A stretch of DNA of 60,393 nt from Pirellula sp. Lineage in GTDB: Bacteria > Planctomycetota > Planctomycetia > Pirellulales > Pirellulaceae. Position 1 is the stretch's first letter. The number at the start of each line of letters is the position of its first letter. The notes below the pieces were generated by a model that ran no database searches, was not told the origin of the DNA, and was given only the letters and a program-made list of their open reading frames with translations. The DNA lies in assembly GCA_021299695.1 (NCBI GenBank), contig JAJTEK010000006.1, positions 1 to 60,393 on the forward strand. Reading direction: 5' to 3'. This document shows positions 1-8,601 of the stretch, piece by piece. Made by a program: the position numbers and the translations under genes.

Positions 1-885
1 AAGATGATCGAAGCCAAGAAAGAAAAGAAAGATAGTTTGGATGCCAAGATGTGGGGGTACTCGAGTTTCGATTCGAGCGCGCCGTATGACATCTTTGACT
101 TCCGAGTGTCGCGCTATCGCGATGGGCCAGATGAGATCCTCGGTGGATACCAAGGGCATGTGATGGCAGACTGTTATTCGGGGAATATGAGCGTGGTGCT
201 TGCGCCTGGGTCGAAGATGACTCGGATGGCTTGTTGGGCCCATGCGCGCCGAAAGGTCTACGAGCATCAAGAGACGGATCCCCAGGTAAGCGCGCTGCCG
301 CTTGCGCTGATGAACCAACTCTATGACATCGAGCGTCGCGCGACGCAGAAAAGCGATCAGGAGCGAGGGGAGTTGCGCGATAAGGAGTCGCGCAGGATCC
401 TCGACCGATTAGAAGAGTATCTCGAAGGTCCGGTGGCCAAGAGCGTGCTACCATCGAGCAAGCTCGGGGGGGCTTTCAATTACATTCGCAACCATTGGGA
501 AGCATTGAATGTGTTCGTCAATGATGGAGCGTTGCCGATCGACAACAATCAGGTCGAGCGCCTGATGAAGCGCATCGCAGTGGGACGCAAGAATTGGTTG
601 TTCATTGGGAGCTTGCGCGCTGGGATCCGCAATGCGAGCTTGATGTCGCTGGTGGCCAGTGCCTTGCGCATGGAGCTCGATGTAGCGATGTACTTGGAGA
701 GTGTCATTACACACATGCTCCGAGGGACGGCCAAGCTCGAGGAGTTGTTACCCGATCGGTGGAAAGCGGCGCATCCCGAGGCGGTGCGTGAGTACCGTGC
801 GCAAGAGCGACGAGACAAGGCCGATACGGCCGTTATGCAAGCAGCACGGCGTCGGGTACGCGCCGAGCTCCGCAAAGGCAAGTAG
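1..885 (+). CDS. IS66-family transposase, C-terminal part (runs in from left edge)
   Basis: The reading frame is open to the left edge, so the N-terminal part of the transposase lies outside the window and the first visible ATG is not a real start. The visible ~294 residues match the IS66 TnpC catalytic core. They include a GHVMADCYSG segment with an acidic residue, a CWAHARRK motif, and the very typical PIDNNQVERLMKRIAVGRKNWLF block that carries the last acidic catalytic residue. After it comes the short IS66 C-terminal tail (LLPDRWKAAHPE). The protein would catalyse DDE cut-and-paste movement of the element. The right terminal inverted repeat was not fixed with certainty; a GCGCTTAC ending at 1046 is a candidate because IS66 ends begin GTAAGC on the opposite strand. 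Confidence 0.93.
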   Translation, partial: KMIEAKKEKKDSLDAKMWGYSSFDSSAPYDIFDFRVSRYRDGPDEILGGYQGHVMADCYSGNMSVVLAPGSKMTRMACWAHARRKVYEHQETDPQVSALPLALMNQLYDIERRATQKSDQERGELRDKESRRILDRLEEYLEGPVAKSVLPSSKLGGAFNYIRNHWEALNVFVNDGALPIDNNQVERLMKRIAVGRKNWLFIGSLRAGIRNASLMSLVASALRMELDVAMYLESVITHMLRGTAKLEELLPDRWKAAHPEAVREYRAQERRDKADTAVMQAARRRVRAELRKGK

Positions 886-1093
886 CAAACAAAAAGGGTC
901 GTGTTCGCAGGGCAATAGGCGTGGGCTCCTTGAGCCCTACGGTCAAAGCGCTCTTCGGGAACGGTGCGAGTCTGTGGGGCATCGCTTGATACCAACATTC
1001 AGGCCCGCTGGGCCACGAACCTCTCCGGTGGTGGCGCTGCGCTTACCACCGGCTAATGGCCTCGATCCCTCCGGGATCAGGTGCCCCGGACGG

Positions 1094-1522
1094 CTATAGC
1101 GGGTGACCCCTCTTAGCCCAATTTGCAAGCCCCACGGCCCCAAAAAACCGACTAGGCCGCTGTACGCTTACGCTCACCCAGTCATACAGCGTGCATCGGC
1201 GCATCTCCATTCCATGGCGGGAGAAGATATCTTCCTGCCGATACCCCGGCAGATGATCTCCGAACTTGCTGACCACGACCTGAGCTAGAAGCCCTGAAGT
1301 GGCCAAGGGAATGAACTGCAGGGCGTTCTCGGCAAGCTTGGCATCCGCGAGATTCTTCCGTTTCTTCGGCTTGGAATGACTCGCCAGTTTTCGGCGCCAG
1401 AAGTAGAAGGAGTGGACGGGGAGTTGGTGGTTTGCGCAGAAGTCAGCGACGGAAAAGTTGCTGAATGAACGATCCTGAATCCACTGGGCCCACTGATCTG
1501 GCTGGAAGCGACATCGAGGCAT
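1094..1522 (-). pseudogene. IS66 relic: TnpA-like N-terminus fused to a TnpC fragment
   Basis: The 142-residue frame is a chimera. Residues 1 to about 77 look like the small IS66 accessory protein with a helix-turn-helix: a WIQDRSFSNFSVADFC stretch, then SFYFWRRKLA. From about residue 78 it changes abruptly to an internal stretch of the large IS66 transposase (LLAQVVVSKFGDHLPGYRQE, then IFSRHGMEMRRCTLYDW). It ends in an unrelated tail. The join implies an internal deletion removing the end of orfA, all of orfB and the start of orfC. It lies opposite to the IS66 copy at the left edge, so it is a second, dead element rather than part of that one. Confidence 0.75.
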
Positions 1523-1622
1523 GGCATGAACTCAGCTGACTAGAAAGCCAGCAGTATCCCATGCCCGTCAACCTGTATTTCGCCGTACGCATACTTTTGG
1601 ATTCCAAATCCGGTCCAATTGA

Positions 1623-2132
1623 TCAAAGGTATTCGGGATGATTCTTAATGAATTCTTCAATTCGATTCTTGGCAGATTCTCGAACTTTCTGCTCGAGCAA
1701 ATCTTGGTGACCGGTCAAAGAACCAAAGACTTCGATGATCGGTGAAATGATTCCAAGGGCCTGATCAGCCCACGTCTCAAAATCGCACGTGTCCTGCTGG
1801 ACTCGAATAAGTCCGTTCTCAAATCGGATTTGAGTTTCGATTTTATTGTGAACGTGCCTAGGGGACGAGGTCGGTTCTCGCTGGAATTCGTAATCGCATT
1901 CCCATTTAACTCTACCAGTCTGATCGTCCACCGTCACTTCGCGATACATAACGCGAATGCCGCCTTCCCTTGCGCACAACATGTGCCACATTGCAGGGAC
2001 CTGCTTTCCTTTTAGGTCGAACCCAATGTCCTTGAACTCCGCTTTAGGATGCAGGCATTGCTGCATTGTTCGGAAATCGCCATAGGCGAATGCCCCAAAG
2101 AATCGGTGAATCGTCTGTTCGTTCTTGTGCAT
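1623..2132 (-). CDS. SnoaL/NTF2-like protein
   Basis: This 169-residue protein opens with a typical SnoaL/NTF2-like helix and strand pattern (TIHRFFGAFAYGDFRTMQQC, then HPKAEFKDIGFDLKGK). The fold forms a cone-shaped pocket used by isomerases, polyketide cyclases and many binding proteins. No catalytic residue can be assigned, so no reaction is claimed. There is no signal peptide, which suggests a cytoplasmic protein. It is the last gene of a minus-strand cluster, 20 bp after the DUF2235 gene. The fold call rests on the N-terminal half; the C-terminal 60 residues are helical and charged and are not recognised. Confidence 0.6.
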   Translation of the reverse strand: MHKNEQTIHRFFGAFAYGDFRTMQQCLHPKAEFKDIGFDLKGKQVPAMWHMLCAREGGIRVMYREVTVDDQTGRVKWECDYEFQREPTSSPRHVHNKIETQIRFENGLIRVQQDTCDFETWADQALGIISPIIEVFGSLTGHQDLLEQKVRESAKNRIEEFIKNHPEYL

Positions 2133-2152
2133 AGTAACTTTCGTGCTCTTAG

Positions 2153-3094
2153 TTATCTGCTTGCGGATTCGTGAATGATCGGTGTAGACGCCCCGGATGG
2201 TAGCTCGTGGGGAGTGCGCACCATACGGCCATTAATGCGGTCAAAAAAGGGATAGTCTTTCCAGCCGTGAATCTGACCACATCTCTGCCAACTCTTATCA
2301 ACTTGTACATCCACATGCTCAGCCCAATCTTCTATCAGAAACAAGCCGTGGGAGTAGGCCTCAGAAAGCATGTACCAAAGTGCGATCTTTCTCCTTCGAT
2401 ACAGATGATCTTGTTCTTGTTCATCTTTCCATCCGCCGCCGATATCGGCATGGTTGCCGCCCATCCACACTTCTTTGATTATTGTTTCCTGAGGATTGGT
2501 CGCGACCGCGTACGTTGGAGCAAAAACACTTCGGTCCTCGTGCATAGCTACCAAATGAACAACATTTCGAACAATTCTGGGAATAGCAAGATCATCAATC
2601 TGGTCATGAAACTCCTTTCGATAGCCGAGATAAGACTTGTCGCTCACCGCCAATCCTGGAAGCCCCATTGAAGCCACCGTGTCGTAGATCCCCAGGAATG
2701 GAAAGTCAATGCGATACTCCCTAACTAATGAACTTGATTGAAGCTTCTGTGCGACCAACCGAGCCGTTGCAGCTCCCCGACTAAATCCAAAAACAAAGAG
2801 TCGATCTCCCGACTTGGCGTTCTGCTGAATTGCCGATAGGGCTTCATCAACCTTGTCATCAACTTGCAGGCCAAACCATCGGTCAAACCTGTCACCCCAA
2901 TCATTGTCTGTGCCCACCCCTCGCTGATAAATGAGTTGCTGCTCACTTGACTTCTCAAGAAGGTTCCACATTCGAGCAATGTTTGTCGATTCTTCTTGGA
3001 TTAGAATCCTCGGGGCAGTGAATGAGTTGGCATTGCCTGGTTGAATCGAATTATTGCCAGTCCCATCAAGCAGCAGTACGAGGTTCTTAGGCAT
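2153..3094 (-). CDS. DUF2235 alpha/beta hydrolase (Tle1-like phospholipase fold)
   Basis: The 313-residue protein starts directly with the family hallmark KNLVLLLDGTGNN and carries the nucleophile elbow GFSRGAA (Ser105). Both are diagnostic for DUF2235. A later Asp/Gly-rich WMGGNHADIGGGW segment matches the family's acid and His region. Known relatives include fungal and bacterial uncharacterised hydrolases and the type VI secretion phospholipase Tle1. There is no signal peptide or membrane segment. It sits 22 bp after the GFSLG hydrolase gene and before the SnoaL-like gene. The substrate cannot be read from the sequence; a lipid ester is plausible from family knowledge only. The region is visibly AT-richer than the housekeeping genes further right. 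Confidence 0.85.
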   Translation of the reverse strand: MPKNLVLLLDGTGNNSIQPGNANSFTAPRILIQEESTNIARMWNLLEKSSEQQLIYQRGVGTDNDWGDRFDRWFGLQVDDKVDEALSAIQQNAKSGDRLFVFGFSRGAATARLVAQKLQSSSLVREYRIDFPFLGIYDTVASMGLPGLAVSDKSYLGYRKEFHDQIDDLAIPRIVRNVVHLVAMHEDRSVFAPTYAVATNPQETIIKEVWMGGNHADIGGGWKDEQEQDHLYRRRKIALWYMLSEAYSHGLFLIEDWAEHVDVQVDKSWQRCGQIHGWKDYPFFDRINGRMVRTPHELPSGASTPIIHESASR

Positions 3095-3116
3095 TGGTTT
3101 TCGATTTCCGTAAGTG

Positions 3117-3839
3117 TTAAAGGTGCTTTTTTAAAAACGCTATCGATGAAGTGATGGATTTCTGCTGGTCTACCACCGACCAGTCAGCATCCGGGAGGTG
3201 GGACAAAAACTCCCTCGCACGTTTTTGACCTGGATGCCCGGAACTAGAGTACGCCGCTCGATCAAAGTCACAGACAACACCCGCGGCCTTCAACCAGGAA
3301 TCAAGTTCAACACTCTCCGAAAACTTCACGATACCATCTTCTTTGCCATGATGAACCAGAACAGGAGGAAGCTGCACTGCCATCACTGAAGATATTTCGC
3401 TTTGCGGGATTGACTCAATGGGGCCAAAGAAGTCTATGACCGCACTCGGTTTGGGTGCGAAATCCGAAGCGGCGCGCAAGGCAAGGTTGGCACCTAGCGA
3501 AAACCCAACAAAGGCGAGCTTACCATTCGCCTTTGGAACTCCAAGACCATACTTTGCGGCATCTTTGATTGCTTCAACCCAATCACCAAATCTGCTAGGA
3601 GGGCCCGACTGAAAAACGCCCTGCATGCCTGGGGAAGTATTAGTCGCCTTGAAGTAGTCAGGTCGTATCACAGCAATTTCCGCCTTCGACAGTTCCAAGC
3701 AATAATCATCGATCAATCTATCGAATGGCGGGTTCATTCCTTCGGTGCCATACGATACGACAGCGACTGGGTAGGTTGTCGTTGTTGGTTCATACCAATC
3801 TGCAGTAATGCCATTTCCAAAGGTGATTAGTTTGCTCAC
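3117..3839 (-). CDS. Dienelactone-hydrolase-like alpha/beta hydrolase
   Basis: This is a 240-residue single-domain alpha/beta hydrolase. The nucleophile elbow is VGFSLGA (Ser114, where classical dienelactone hydrolases have Cys). The acid is in the HHGKEDGIV loop and the likely catalytic His is in SSSGHPG near the C-terminus, the spacing seen in the DLH/prolyl-oligopeptidase superfamily. The start codon is GTG, with AGGGA about 7 bases upstream. No signal peptide is visible, so it is probably cytoplasmic. It follows the M15-type peptidase gene by 40 bp and precedes the DUF2235 gene by 22 bp, suggesting co-transcription. The substrate is unknown; esterase or thioesterase activity is the general expectation. 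Confidence 0.8.
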   Translation of the reverse strand: MSKLITFGNGITADWYEPTTTTYPVAVVSYGTEGMNPPFDRLIDDYCLELSKAEIAVIRPDYFKATNTSPGMQGVFQSGPPSRFGDWVEAIKDAAKYGLGVPKANGKLAFVGFSLGANLALRAASDFAPKPSAVIDFFGPIESIPQSEISSVMAVQLPPVLVHHGKEDGIVKFSESVELDSWLKAAGVVCDFDRAAYSSSGHPGQKRAREFLSHLPDADWSVVDQQKSITSSIAFLKKHL

Positions 3840-3879
3840 TTGTCATTCCCTAAGAAGCAGTATCAATCGAGGGGCGGCG

Positions 3880-4386
3880 TCAATTGCCATCATTGAGCGC
3901 CTCCAGGTCGGCTTGGATCGCACTTGCGAAGCCGGTTCGCTTCGCGTCTGCAGATTGCTGATACGGATTCAAGTTGTACTCAGGCAGAGGGTTCTTGAGG
4001 TCAAAGTCCACCCAGTCGATGTGAAAGTGATCGGTATGTTTCTTGTCCTTTGTGTAGTTGTTGCGTTCCAATGGTTTGCCTCCATAACCGTGGCCGCCTC
4101 CGGGAATGTGGTAATAGTAGATCGAGCCGTCGTCACTCCAGTCGGAGTAAACAATGTCCGACCACCTCATCAAACTATGGTGCTTGATCAACACACTAAT
4201 GATACCGTCAGCGATCGCTTTCTGCTCAGGTTTTTCTATACTTAGCATAACATCCATCGCCAGCCCGGACGTGTGGCGGTCGGCAGGTGTCGGAAAACGA
4301 ATGGTCCCTATTTCCACCTCGGGAAAGACGGTCTTAAGTACCTTTTTCAGCTCGGCAATTGCCGGACACTCAATTCCACGTGTCAT
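3880..4386 (-). CDS. M15-type (D-Ala-D-Ala carboxypeptidase-like) zinc peptidase domain protein
   Basis: The 168-residue product shows the LAS/M15 zinc site: RHTSGLAMDVML supplies His38 and Asp45 (H-x6-D), and KHTDHFHIDW supplies the downstream His pair. Enzymes with this site cleave peptidoglycan stem peptides or act as endolysins. Start: ATG at 4386, because AAGGAG lies 6 bases before it; a longer frame from 4407 has no ribosome site. No signal peptide is visible, which is odd for a wall enzyme and would fit an effector or endolysin exported by another route. It lies 63 bp after the diheme cytochrome gene. Confidence 0.75.
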   Translation of the reverse strand: MTRGIECPAIAELKKVLKTVFPEVEIGTIRFPTPADRHTSGLAMDVMLSIEKPEQKAIADGIISVLIKHHSLMRWSDIVYSDWSDDGSIYYYHIPGGGHGYGGKPLERNNYTKDKKHTDHFHIDWVDFDLKNPLPEYNLNPYQQSADAKRTGFASAIQADLEALNDGN

Positions 4387-4449
4387 TTGTCTCTCCTTTT
4401 CAATCAATCGATCTCGGTTTAGTTTCTGTATACTCTTGTTGGTAGCGAT

Positions 4450-6189
4450 CTACAAACTCTTCAAATACTCAAGCAGAGCGAGTTTCTCTGGATCGCTAAG
4501 CTGGACGCCGAATTCGTGCCCCGCATTTCCCTTACCAAGCTCGCTAGTGTTGTACTCGTAGTCTCCCTGACTCCTGAGCCCAAGCTCGCTTGGTAGGTAT
4601 TCATTGCTCCCAGTCATAAATACTACCTCTCGCTCCTTGGCTGGCTTTATCACATCATGCAACTTTCGAACCGAACCGTTGTGAAAGTACGGCGACGTCG
4701 AAAAGATCCCTGCCATGGGAGGTGCCCAATATGCCGCACCACTGGTCTCCCAACGACCAGCCTGCAGCGTCGCAGATCTGTCGGTCGCTAACCCAAACTC
4801 GTTGGGCCTACCCCTAGATACCATGTTCATGTAGTTCTGCGCCAACGTCTCCCCAAAGCCGGTCTGCAACTGCGTGGACCTGAGCCCTAGTATCTGCTCA
4901 GAGAGTTTTTTAAGACCCATCGTCCGGTGCGCTCCATCCTTGGCAAATTGCTGATAAGCCACCGGGTCGGTACCGACATCGTAAGCTTGCCTCTGATTGA
5001 ATACCAATCCAAACTCATTCGGAGGAAGCGGTCGCGGATCGTGGCACATCCCGCAATGCTCGACGTACAACTTGCGACCATGCTGAGTCTTCGATGCATC
5101 CAACTTGCCAAACAACTCCTCAGGCCATTTAGGGGTCCGCAGTTTCTCAATAGCCAACTGAATATTTGCGACATTGTCGAAATGGACTGAGGAAAAAACG
5201 ACGGCACCTTTTTGCGAATCGATCATCTTGGGGGGGCGAACTTCGGACGAAGAGATCGCCTGGACCCAATTCCTAGGTCCAGGATGATGGATCTCGACAA
5301 ACCACTGAGCCCAATCGTCCGACCACGAAAACCATACCGGTGGGTAATTGTCCGCCCCGTCAAACGCAGGCATCGGCACCATCATCGGACTCGATGGAAC
5401 AGCACCCTTTTGAACGAGCCACTCGATCAAACCTAAGTTATTGTAGTAGCCTTGAGTCAACGCATTCAGATTCCCGGGGCCTGAGGTCGTCTGCTGAACC
5501 TTGGCCGACCGGATGATCTTTCGGGTCTCCATGACCGGTCCAAGCAACTCCGTGAGCTCCAGCTTGATCGAATCTATTTCATGGACAAACGGTGCCCTTC
5601 CCAGTAGATTTAACGCAAACTGATTCAACAGCTCTTCGCTTTCAAGCAGTTTTGCAAAAGCATCGTACAGCTCCGTCTTGAATTTAGGGATATCCACTAA
5701 CGCAGGTCCTCCATGCACCGATAATCTCCAAAGCCGCTGGCTACCAGACACATCCACAGCTTTATAGGTCAACTCTCGGGTATGGCACGCCGAACAGGTC
5801 AGTCCGACATAGATGCGATCACCAAAGGCTTGTGGTCGAGGGTCCGTCGCAAAACCGATCGGTAAACCATGGTCATTGAGCGGCGACTTTTCTGACGCGA
5901 TGAAGCCATACCGAGAAACCAGTCGGGAAGAAAATTTTTGCAACGGATTCTCGGGGTCTGGAAGGCTCAAAAAGAACTCAAGCGGTGCTAGATTCGTCCC
6001 CTCGGTGCTGTGGTTGTAAAGCTCCACTTCTGCTCTGGACCAACCTTGGTTCAATTGAATCAATCCTTCGTAGGGCACAATCGCTGGGGATTGCCCCAGC
6101 GTTGCATCTGTCCAGAGGACCGCTACAAACCCAATGAAACACCACTTGAGTCTCTTTCCGATGGTCATGATTCTTCGATCCTGCGCCAT
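4450..6189 (-). CDS. Exported diheme c-type cytochrome (RoxA / cytochrome c peroxidase-like)
   Basis: The 579-residue protein starts with a signal peptide (hydrophobic segment about residues 15-28, cleavage near TLGQS). It has two CXXCH haem sites, CSACH at 132-136 and CGMCH at about residue 375. The large spacing and the region between them (PPVWFSWSDDWAQWF, KWPEELFG) resemble RoxA-type oxygenases and di-haem peroxidase-like proteins more than small electron carriers. It should act in the periplasm. An alternative start at 6168 is also reasonable. It is the first gene of the five-gene minus-strand cluster and diverges from the sigma factor gene. Whether it is an oxygenase, a peroxidase or only an electron carrier cannot be decided here. 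Confidence 0.75.
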   Translation of the reverse strand: MAQDRRIMTIGKRLKWCFIGFVAVLWTDATLGQSPAIVPYEGLIQLNQGWSRAEVELYNHSTEGTNLAPLEFFLSLPDPENPLQKFSSRLVSRYGFIASEKSPLNDHGLPIGFATDPRPQAFGDRIYVGLTCSACHTRELTYKAVDVSGSQRLWRLSVHGGPALVDIPKFKTELYDAFAKLLESEELLNQFALNLLGRAPFVHEIDSIKLELTELLGPVMETRKIIRSAKVQQTTSGPGNLNALTQGYYNNLGLIEWLVQKGAVPSSPMMVPMPAFDGADNYPPVWFSWSDDWAQWFVEIHHPGPRNWVQAISSSEVRPPKMIDSQKGAVVFSSVHFDNVANIQLAIEKLRTPKWPEELFGKLDASKTQHGRKLYVEHCGMCHDPRPLPPNEFGLVFNQRQAYDVGTDPVAYQQFAKDGAHRTMGLKKLSEQILGLRSTQLQTGFGETLAQNYMNMVSRGRPNEFGLATDRSATLQAGRWETSGAAYWAPPMAGIFSTSPYFHNGSVRKLHDVIKPAKEREVVFMTGSNEYLPSELGLRSQGDYEYNTSELGKGNAGHEFGVQLSDPEKLALLEYLKSL

Positions 6190-6268
6190 TGTGAATCCCT
6201 GGCTTACGTTTTCAGTTCCTAGAGTCCCCTGGAGTTTCCATCAAGGATCACCTTGGACACCTAAGTTC

Positions 6269-6286
6269 GCCCCCCAGTATGGGGGC
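6269..6286. promoter_or_regulatory. GC hairpin between divergent cytochrome and sigma-factor genes
   Basis: GCCCCC and GGGGGC face each other across a 6-base loop. The element lies upstream of both divergent genes, so it is more likely an operator or 5' leader hairpin than a terminator. No T-run follows. Confidence 0.25.
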
Positions 6287-6481
6287 AGCATACGAATCGC
6301 TCGGTATGAAATTCTCGGAAATTTTCTTTCCTGTCGCCTGCTTTTTTTTATAATCGCGAAGCTGTGAACCAACTGAGACAAAAATTGTCTTACTTTGGAA
6401 AGAAATGCCATTTTTCATTTTCGGTTGCGATTGCGAATCGAATGCAATCAGCCGACTCGGTCCGCTAACTCTTGATACCAA

Positions 6482-7144
6482 ATGCCCATCAACCCCCTCG
6501 ACTTCAGCGGCACCTTTCGGCGTGCTACCGACGGTGATCATTACGCGACCCTTGAGTTGCTCGAACACTTCCGCTTGAAATTGACGCACGATCTCGAGAC
6601 CGAGATCCATCCGAGGCTCAAAACGCGCTTCAGCTTGGCCGATGTGCTCCAAGAGATGTCCTTACAACTTCTCGCTCGCAAGAATCCACAATTGAGTCCC
6701 AGAAAGAGAAAATCAACGGGTTCGACCTCGGACTCTTCGAGGGGTGCTTACCGCTGGATTCGAAAGTTGATTATCAGACGCATCATCGACCTGTATCGCA
6801 GGCACATGGGTACCAAGATGCGCGACGCCAGGCGAGAGCTTTCTCTGAGCCAGTTGGAGCAAAGTGGATCGGAGACCGGAAGATCGATCGATCGACCTTG
6901 CGTATTCGTGCTTCAACCACCTTCGGAGAGACTCAGAGATTACGAAACACGCTGCGTGGTCCAAAATGCCATCTATCGACTCAGTCCCATCTATCGCGAC
7001 GTGATCCTGTTGAAGTTCTATGATGGACTTAGTACACCGGAAATAGCGCAGCGACTTCATCTAAGCGATGCGACCGTTGCCAAGCGATTCCGTCGCGGAA
7101 TTGAAAAACTCAAAGAATGCTCCGCGATCAAAAATCTCGTCTAA
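6482..7144 (+). CDS. ECF-type RNA polymerase sigma factor
   Basis: This 220-residue protein has the two-domain sigma-70 layout. The N-terminal half carries region 2 (RFSLADVLQEMSLQLL, then AYRWIRKLIIRRIIDLYRRH). The C-terminal region 4 helix-turn-helix lies around residues 170-210 (LKFYDGLSTPEIAQRLHLS, then DATVAKRFRRGIEKLKE). The linker is long and Ser/Arg-rich, as in planctomycete ECF factors. It would direct RNA polymerase to a specific regulon. No anti-sigma gene is adjacent. It is divergent from the cytochrome cluster and could control it, but nothing in the sequence proves that. No good ribosome site precedes the ATG. Confidence 0.88.
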   Translation: MPINPLDFSGTFRRATDGDHYATLELLEHFRLKLTHDLETEIHPRLKTRFSLADVLQEMSLQLLARKNPQLSPRKRKSTGSTSDSSRGAYRWIRKLIIRRIIDLYRRHMGTKMRDARRELSLSQLEQSGSETGRSIDRPCVFVLQPPSERLRDYETRCVVQNAIYRLSPIYRDVILLKFYDGLSTPEIAQRLHLSDATVAKRFRRGIEKLKECSAIKNLV

Positions 7145-7457
7145 AACACTCATTAGCAGTCTTTTTTTCCGACAATCCAAGGGCAGGTTCAACGCGGGAA
7201 TTCGAAATCGCCTAATACGGTTAACCTGGCGATGGTGCCACTTATGGATATATTTCGCGGGATCGCATTGTAGTATGGCGTCTTCGACGGGTGTTTCATT
7301 CCCTCGTATCAAAACATCACTCATCTCGTTTTTTACCTTCCTTGATGAAAATCGTCGCGGAGGATCCGCTTTGAGGTTCTCTTTCGTCTGGAGGGGCATG
7401 CAGTATCTGCCAGTCTAACCCTAGCTCACCAAGCCTAGCATGCACTTGCGGCAAGCT
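7145..7457. other. Intergenic stretch without a recognisable gene
   Basis: About 310 bases lie between the convergent sigma-factor gene and the BlaR1-like remnant. Open frames on both strands were inspected and none shows a protein pattern, a ribosome site or a hairpin with a T-run. Confidence 0.5.
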
Positions 7458-8015
7458 CTAAGGTTGATTCGCATCAATCGCGATCCACAAATCCTTTCGC
7501 AATACATTAATCACATCGGCCGATACTCCGGCCTTGGTCAGTCTTGCGATGATTGCTTGAGCAATCGGCTCTGAAACGATATTCGTGTCGACAATAGGTT
7601 GCTGAACTGCCAAGATTGTTGCCCCAGACTGATTTTCATTTTTGGCGTTTGCGGGATCAATGAATAACAAGCGCGTAAATACCATTGCTGCTAAGCAAAA
7701 GCAAGCGAAGAAGGCTGCTGCAAGTTTCGCAGGTGAAGAATGGGGCTGATCCATTCCAGCGATTCGACGAATACGATGGATGAGCTTTCCACCGTTTGCA
7801 GCCATCGCAAAAGCCGACAGGTTCCGATTCTGTTCAAGGGTAAGAAGGGATTGAGCGTAGAGAACTCGAGAACCGATGTTCGCAGATTCCATGGCCCTAA
7901 TCGCTAGTTCATCCGCGCCTTGCCAAATCGAATGAAGGCACACCCAACCTAATTTTTTTGCAAAAAGTTCCAGTGTAACCCCCAGAAGTTGCGCAGATGC
8001 CTGAAAACTCACCAT
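7458..8015 (-). pseudogene. BlaR1/MecR1-like M56 sensor with internal deletion (protease domain lost)
   Basis: M56 sensors normally run: membrane helices starting near a W..HS.WQGA motif, an HExxH zinc site, then a C-terminal D(D/E)LA... helix. Here the N-terminal LGWVCLHSIWQGA joins straight to DELAIRAMESANIGSRVLYA, which normally lies more than 200 residues later. The HExxH site and most membrane helices are therefore missing. One hydrophobic helix (AAFFACFCLAAMVFTRLLFI) remains near the C-terminus, followed by a tail (IAQAIIARLTKAGVSADVIN) like repeats found in the decayed gene to the right. ATG at 8015 is taken as the start; a TTG at 8042 is in frame. It follows blaI by 42 bp. A short functional variant is not excluded. 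Confidence 0.65.
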
Positions 8016-8057
8016 TGGAATTACTTCTGGACCAACGACCAAAAAGGAATGTAACCG

Positions 8058-8468
8058 TTAGTTTTTCGATTTCATTGGTTTACTGGTAGACTCTTTTTCA
8101 AGCTGATCAAGGATCTTTCTTATCTCGGCAAGTTCCTCCGGAGTCGACTTGCGATCCTCCAATGCTTGCAAAACTAGTTCAGCCGCAACACCGCCAAATG
8201 CTCTTTGCAGTAAGTCATCGACAAGTTGCTTTTGGGTTTGTGGTCTAGGTGTTGTGGCTCGGTATAAGTGGGAGCGACTGGTGACATCGAGTCGAACCAG
8301 ATTTTTCTCGGTCATGATTTGCATCTGTTTTAGCACAGTAGTGTAAGCTACCGAGCGCCCTTGTCGGAGAAATGCTTCATGCACATCGCGCACGGAGCAG
8401 GACTCGTGTTTCCAGAGAATTCGCAATATTTCCAATTCGGAGTCTGTTGGCAGTACAGGTTGCGTCAT
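8058..8468 (-). CDS. BlaI/MecI/CopY-family transcriptional repressor
   Basis: The 136-residue protein has the winged helix of BlaI: LPTDSELEILRILWKHESCS, then VRDVHEAFLRQGRSVAYTTV and LKQMQIMTEKNLVRL. A C-terminal helical dimerisation part follows (LLQRAFGGVAAELVLQALED). These dimers repress their own promoter until the partner BlaR1 peptidase cleaves them. The start is set at ATG 8468 because family members begin just before the PTDSE segment; the frame extends 17 codons further without support. A dyad at 8533-8544 fits as operator. The partner sensor next door has lost its protease domain, so the normal release mechanism appears broken or supplied from elsewhere. Confidence 0.9.
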   Translation of the reverse strand: MTQPVLPTDSELEILRILWKHESCSVRDVHEAFLRQGRSVAYTTVLKQMQIMTEKNLVRLDVTSRSHLYRATTPRPQTQKQLVDDLLQRAFGGVAAELVLQALEDRKSTPEELAEIRKILDQLEKESTSKPMKSKN

Positions 8469-8532
8469 TGCGTATACTTTTCGTCTAGGCTTCGTATCTA
8501 AAATCGTTATCGGTATCAAGCAGGCGATTATT

Positions 8533-8544
8533 ACTAAGTGTAGT
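8533..8544 (-). promoter_or_regulatory. Candidate BlaI operator dyad
   Basis: ACTA and TAGT are inverted around AGTG (ACTAAGTGTAGT), 65 bases upstream of blaI. Known BlaI/MecI boxes have the form TACTA-N-TAGTA, so both the match and the position fit autorepression. Only one box is seen. Confidence 0.4.
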
Positions 8545-8601
8545 TTAGCGGAGTAACCGCATGGTGATCGATAGGCAAGTTTCAGGATTTACTACTTGGT
8601 A

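Noticed and set aside
923-937. Terminator after the IS66 transposase (GGGCTC/GAGCCC)
   Set aside because: The loop is only three bases and no T-run follows on the plus strand.
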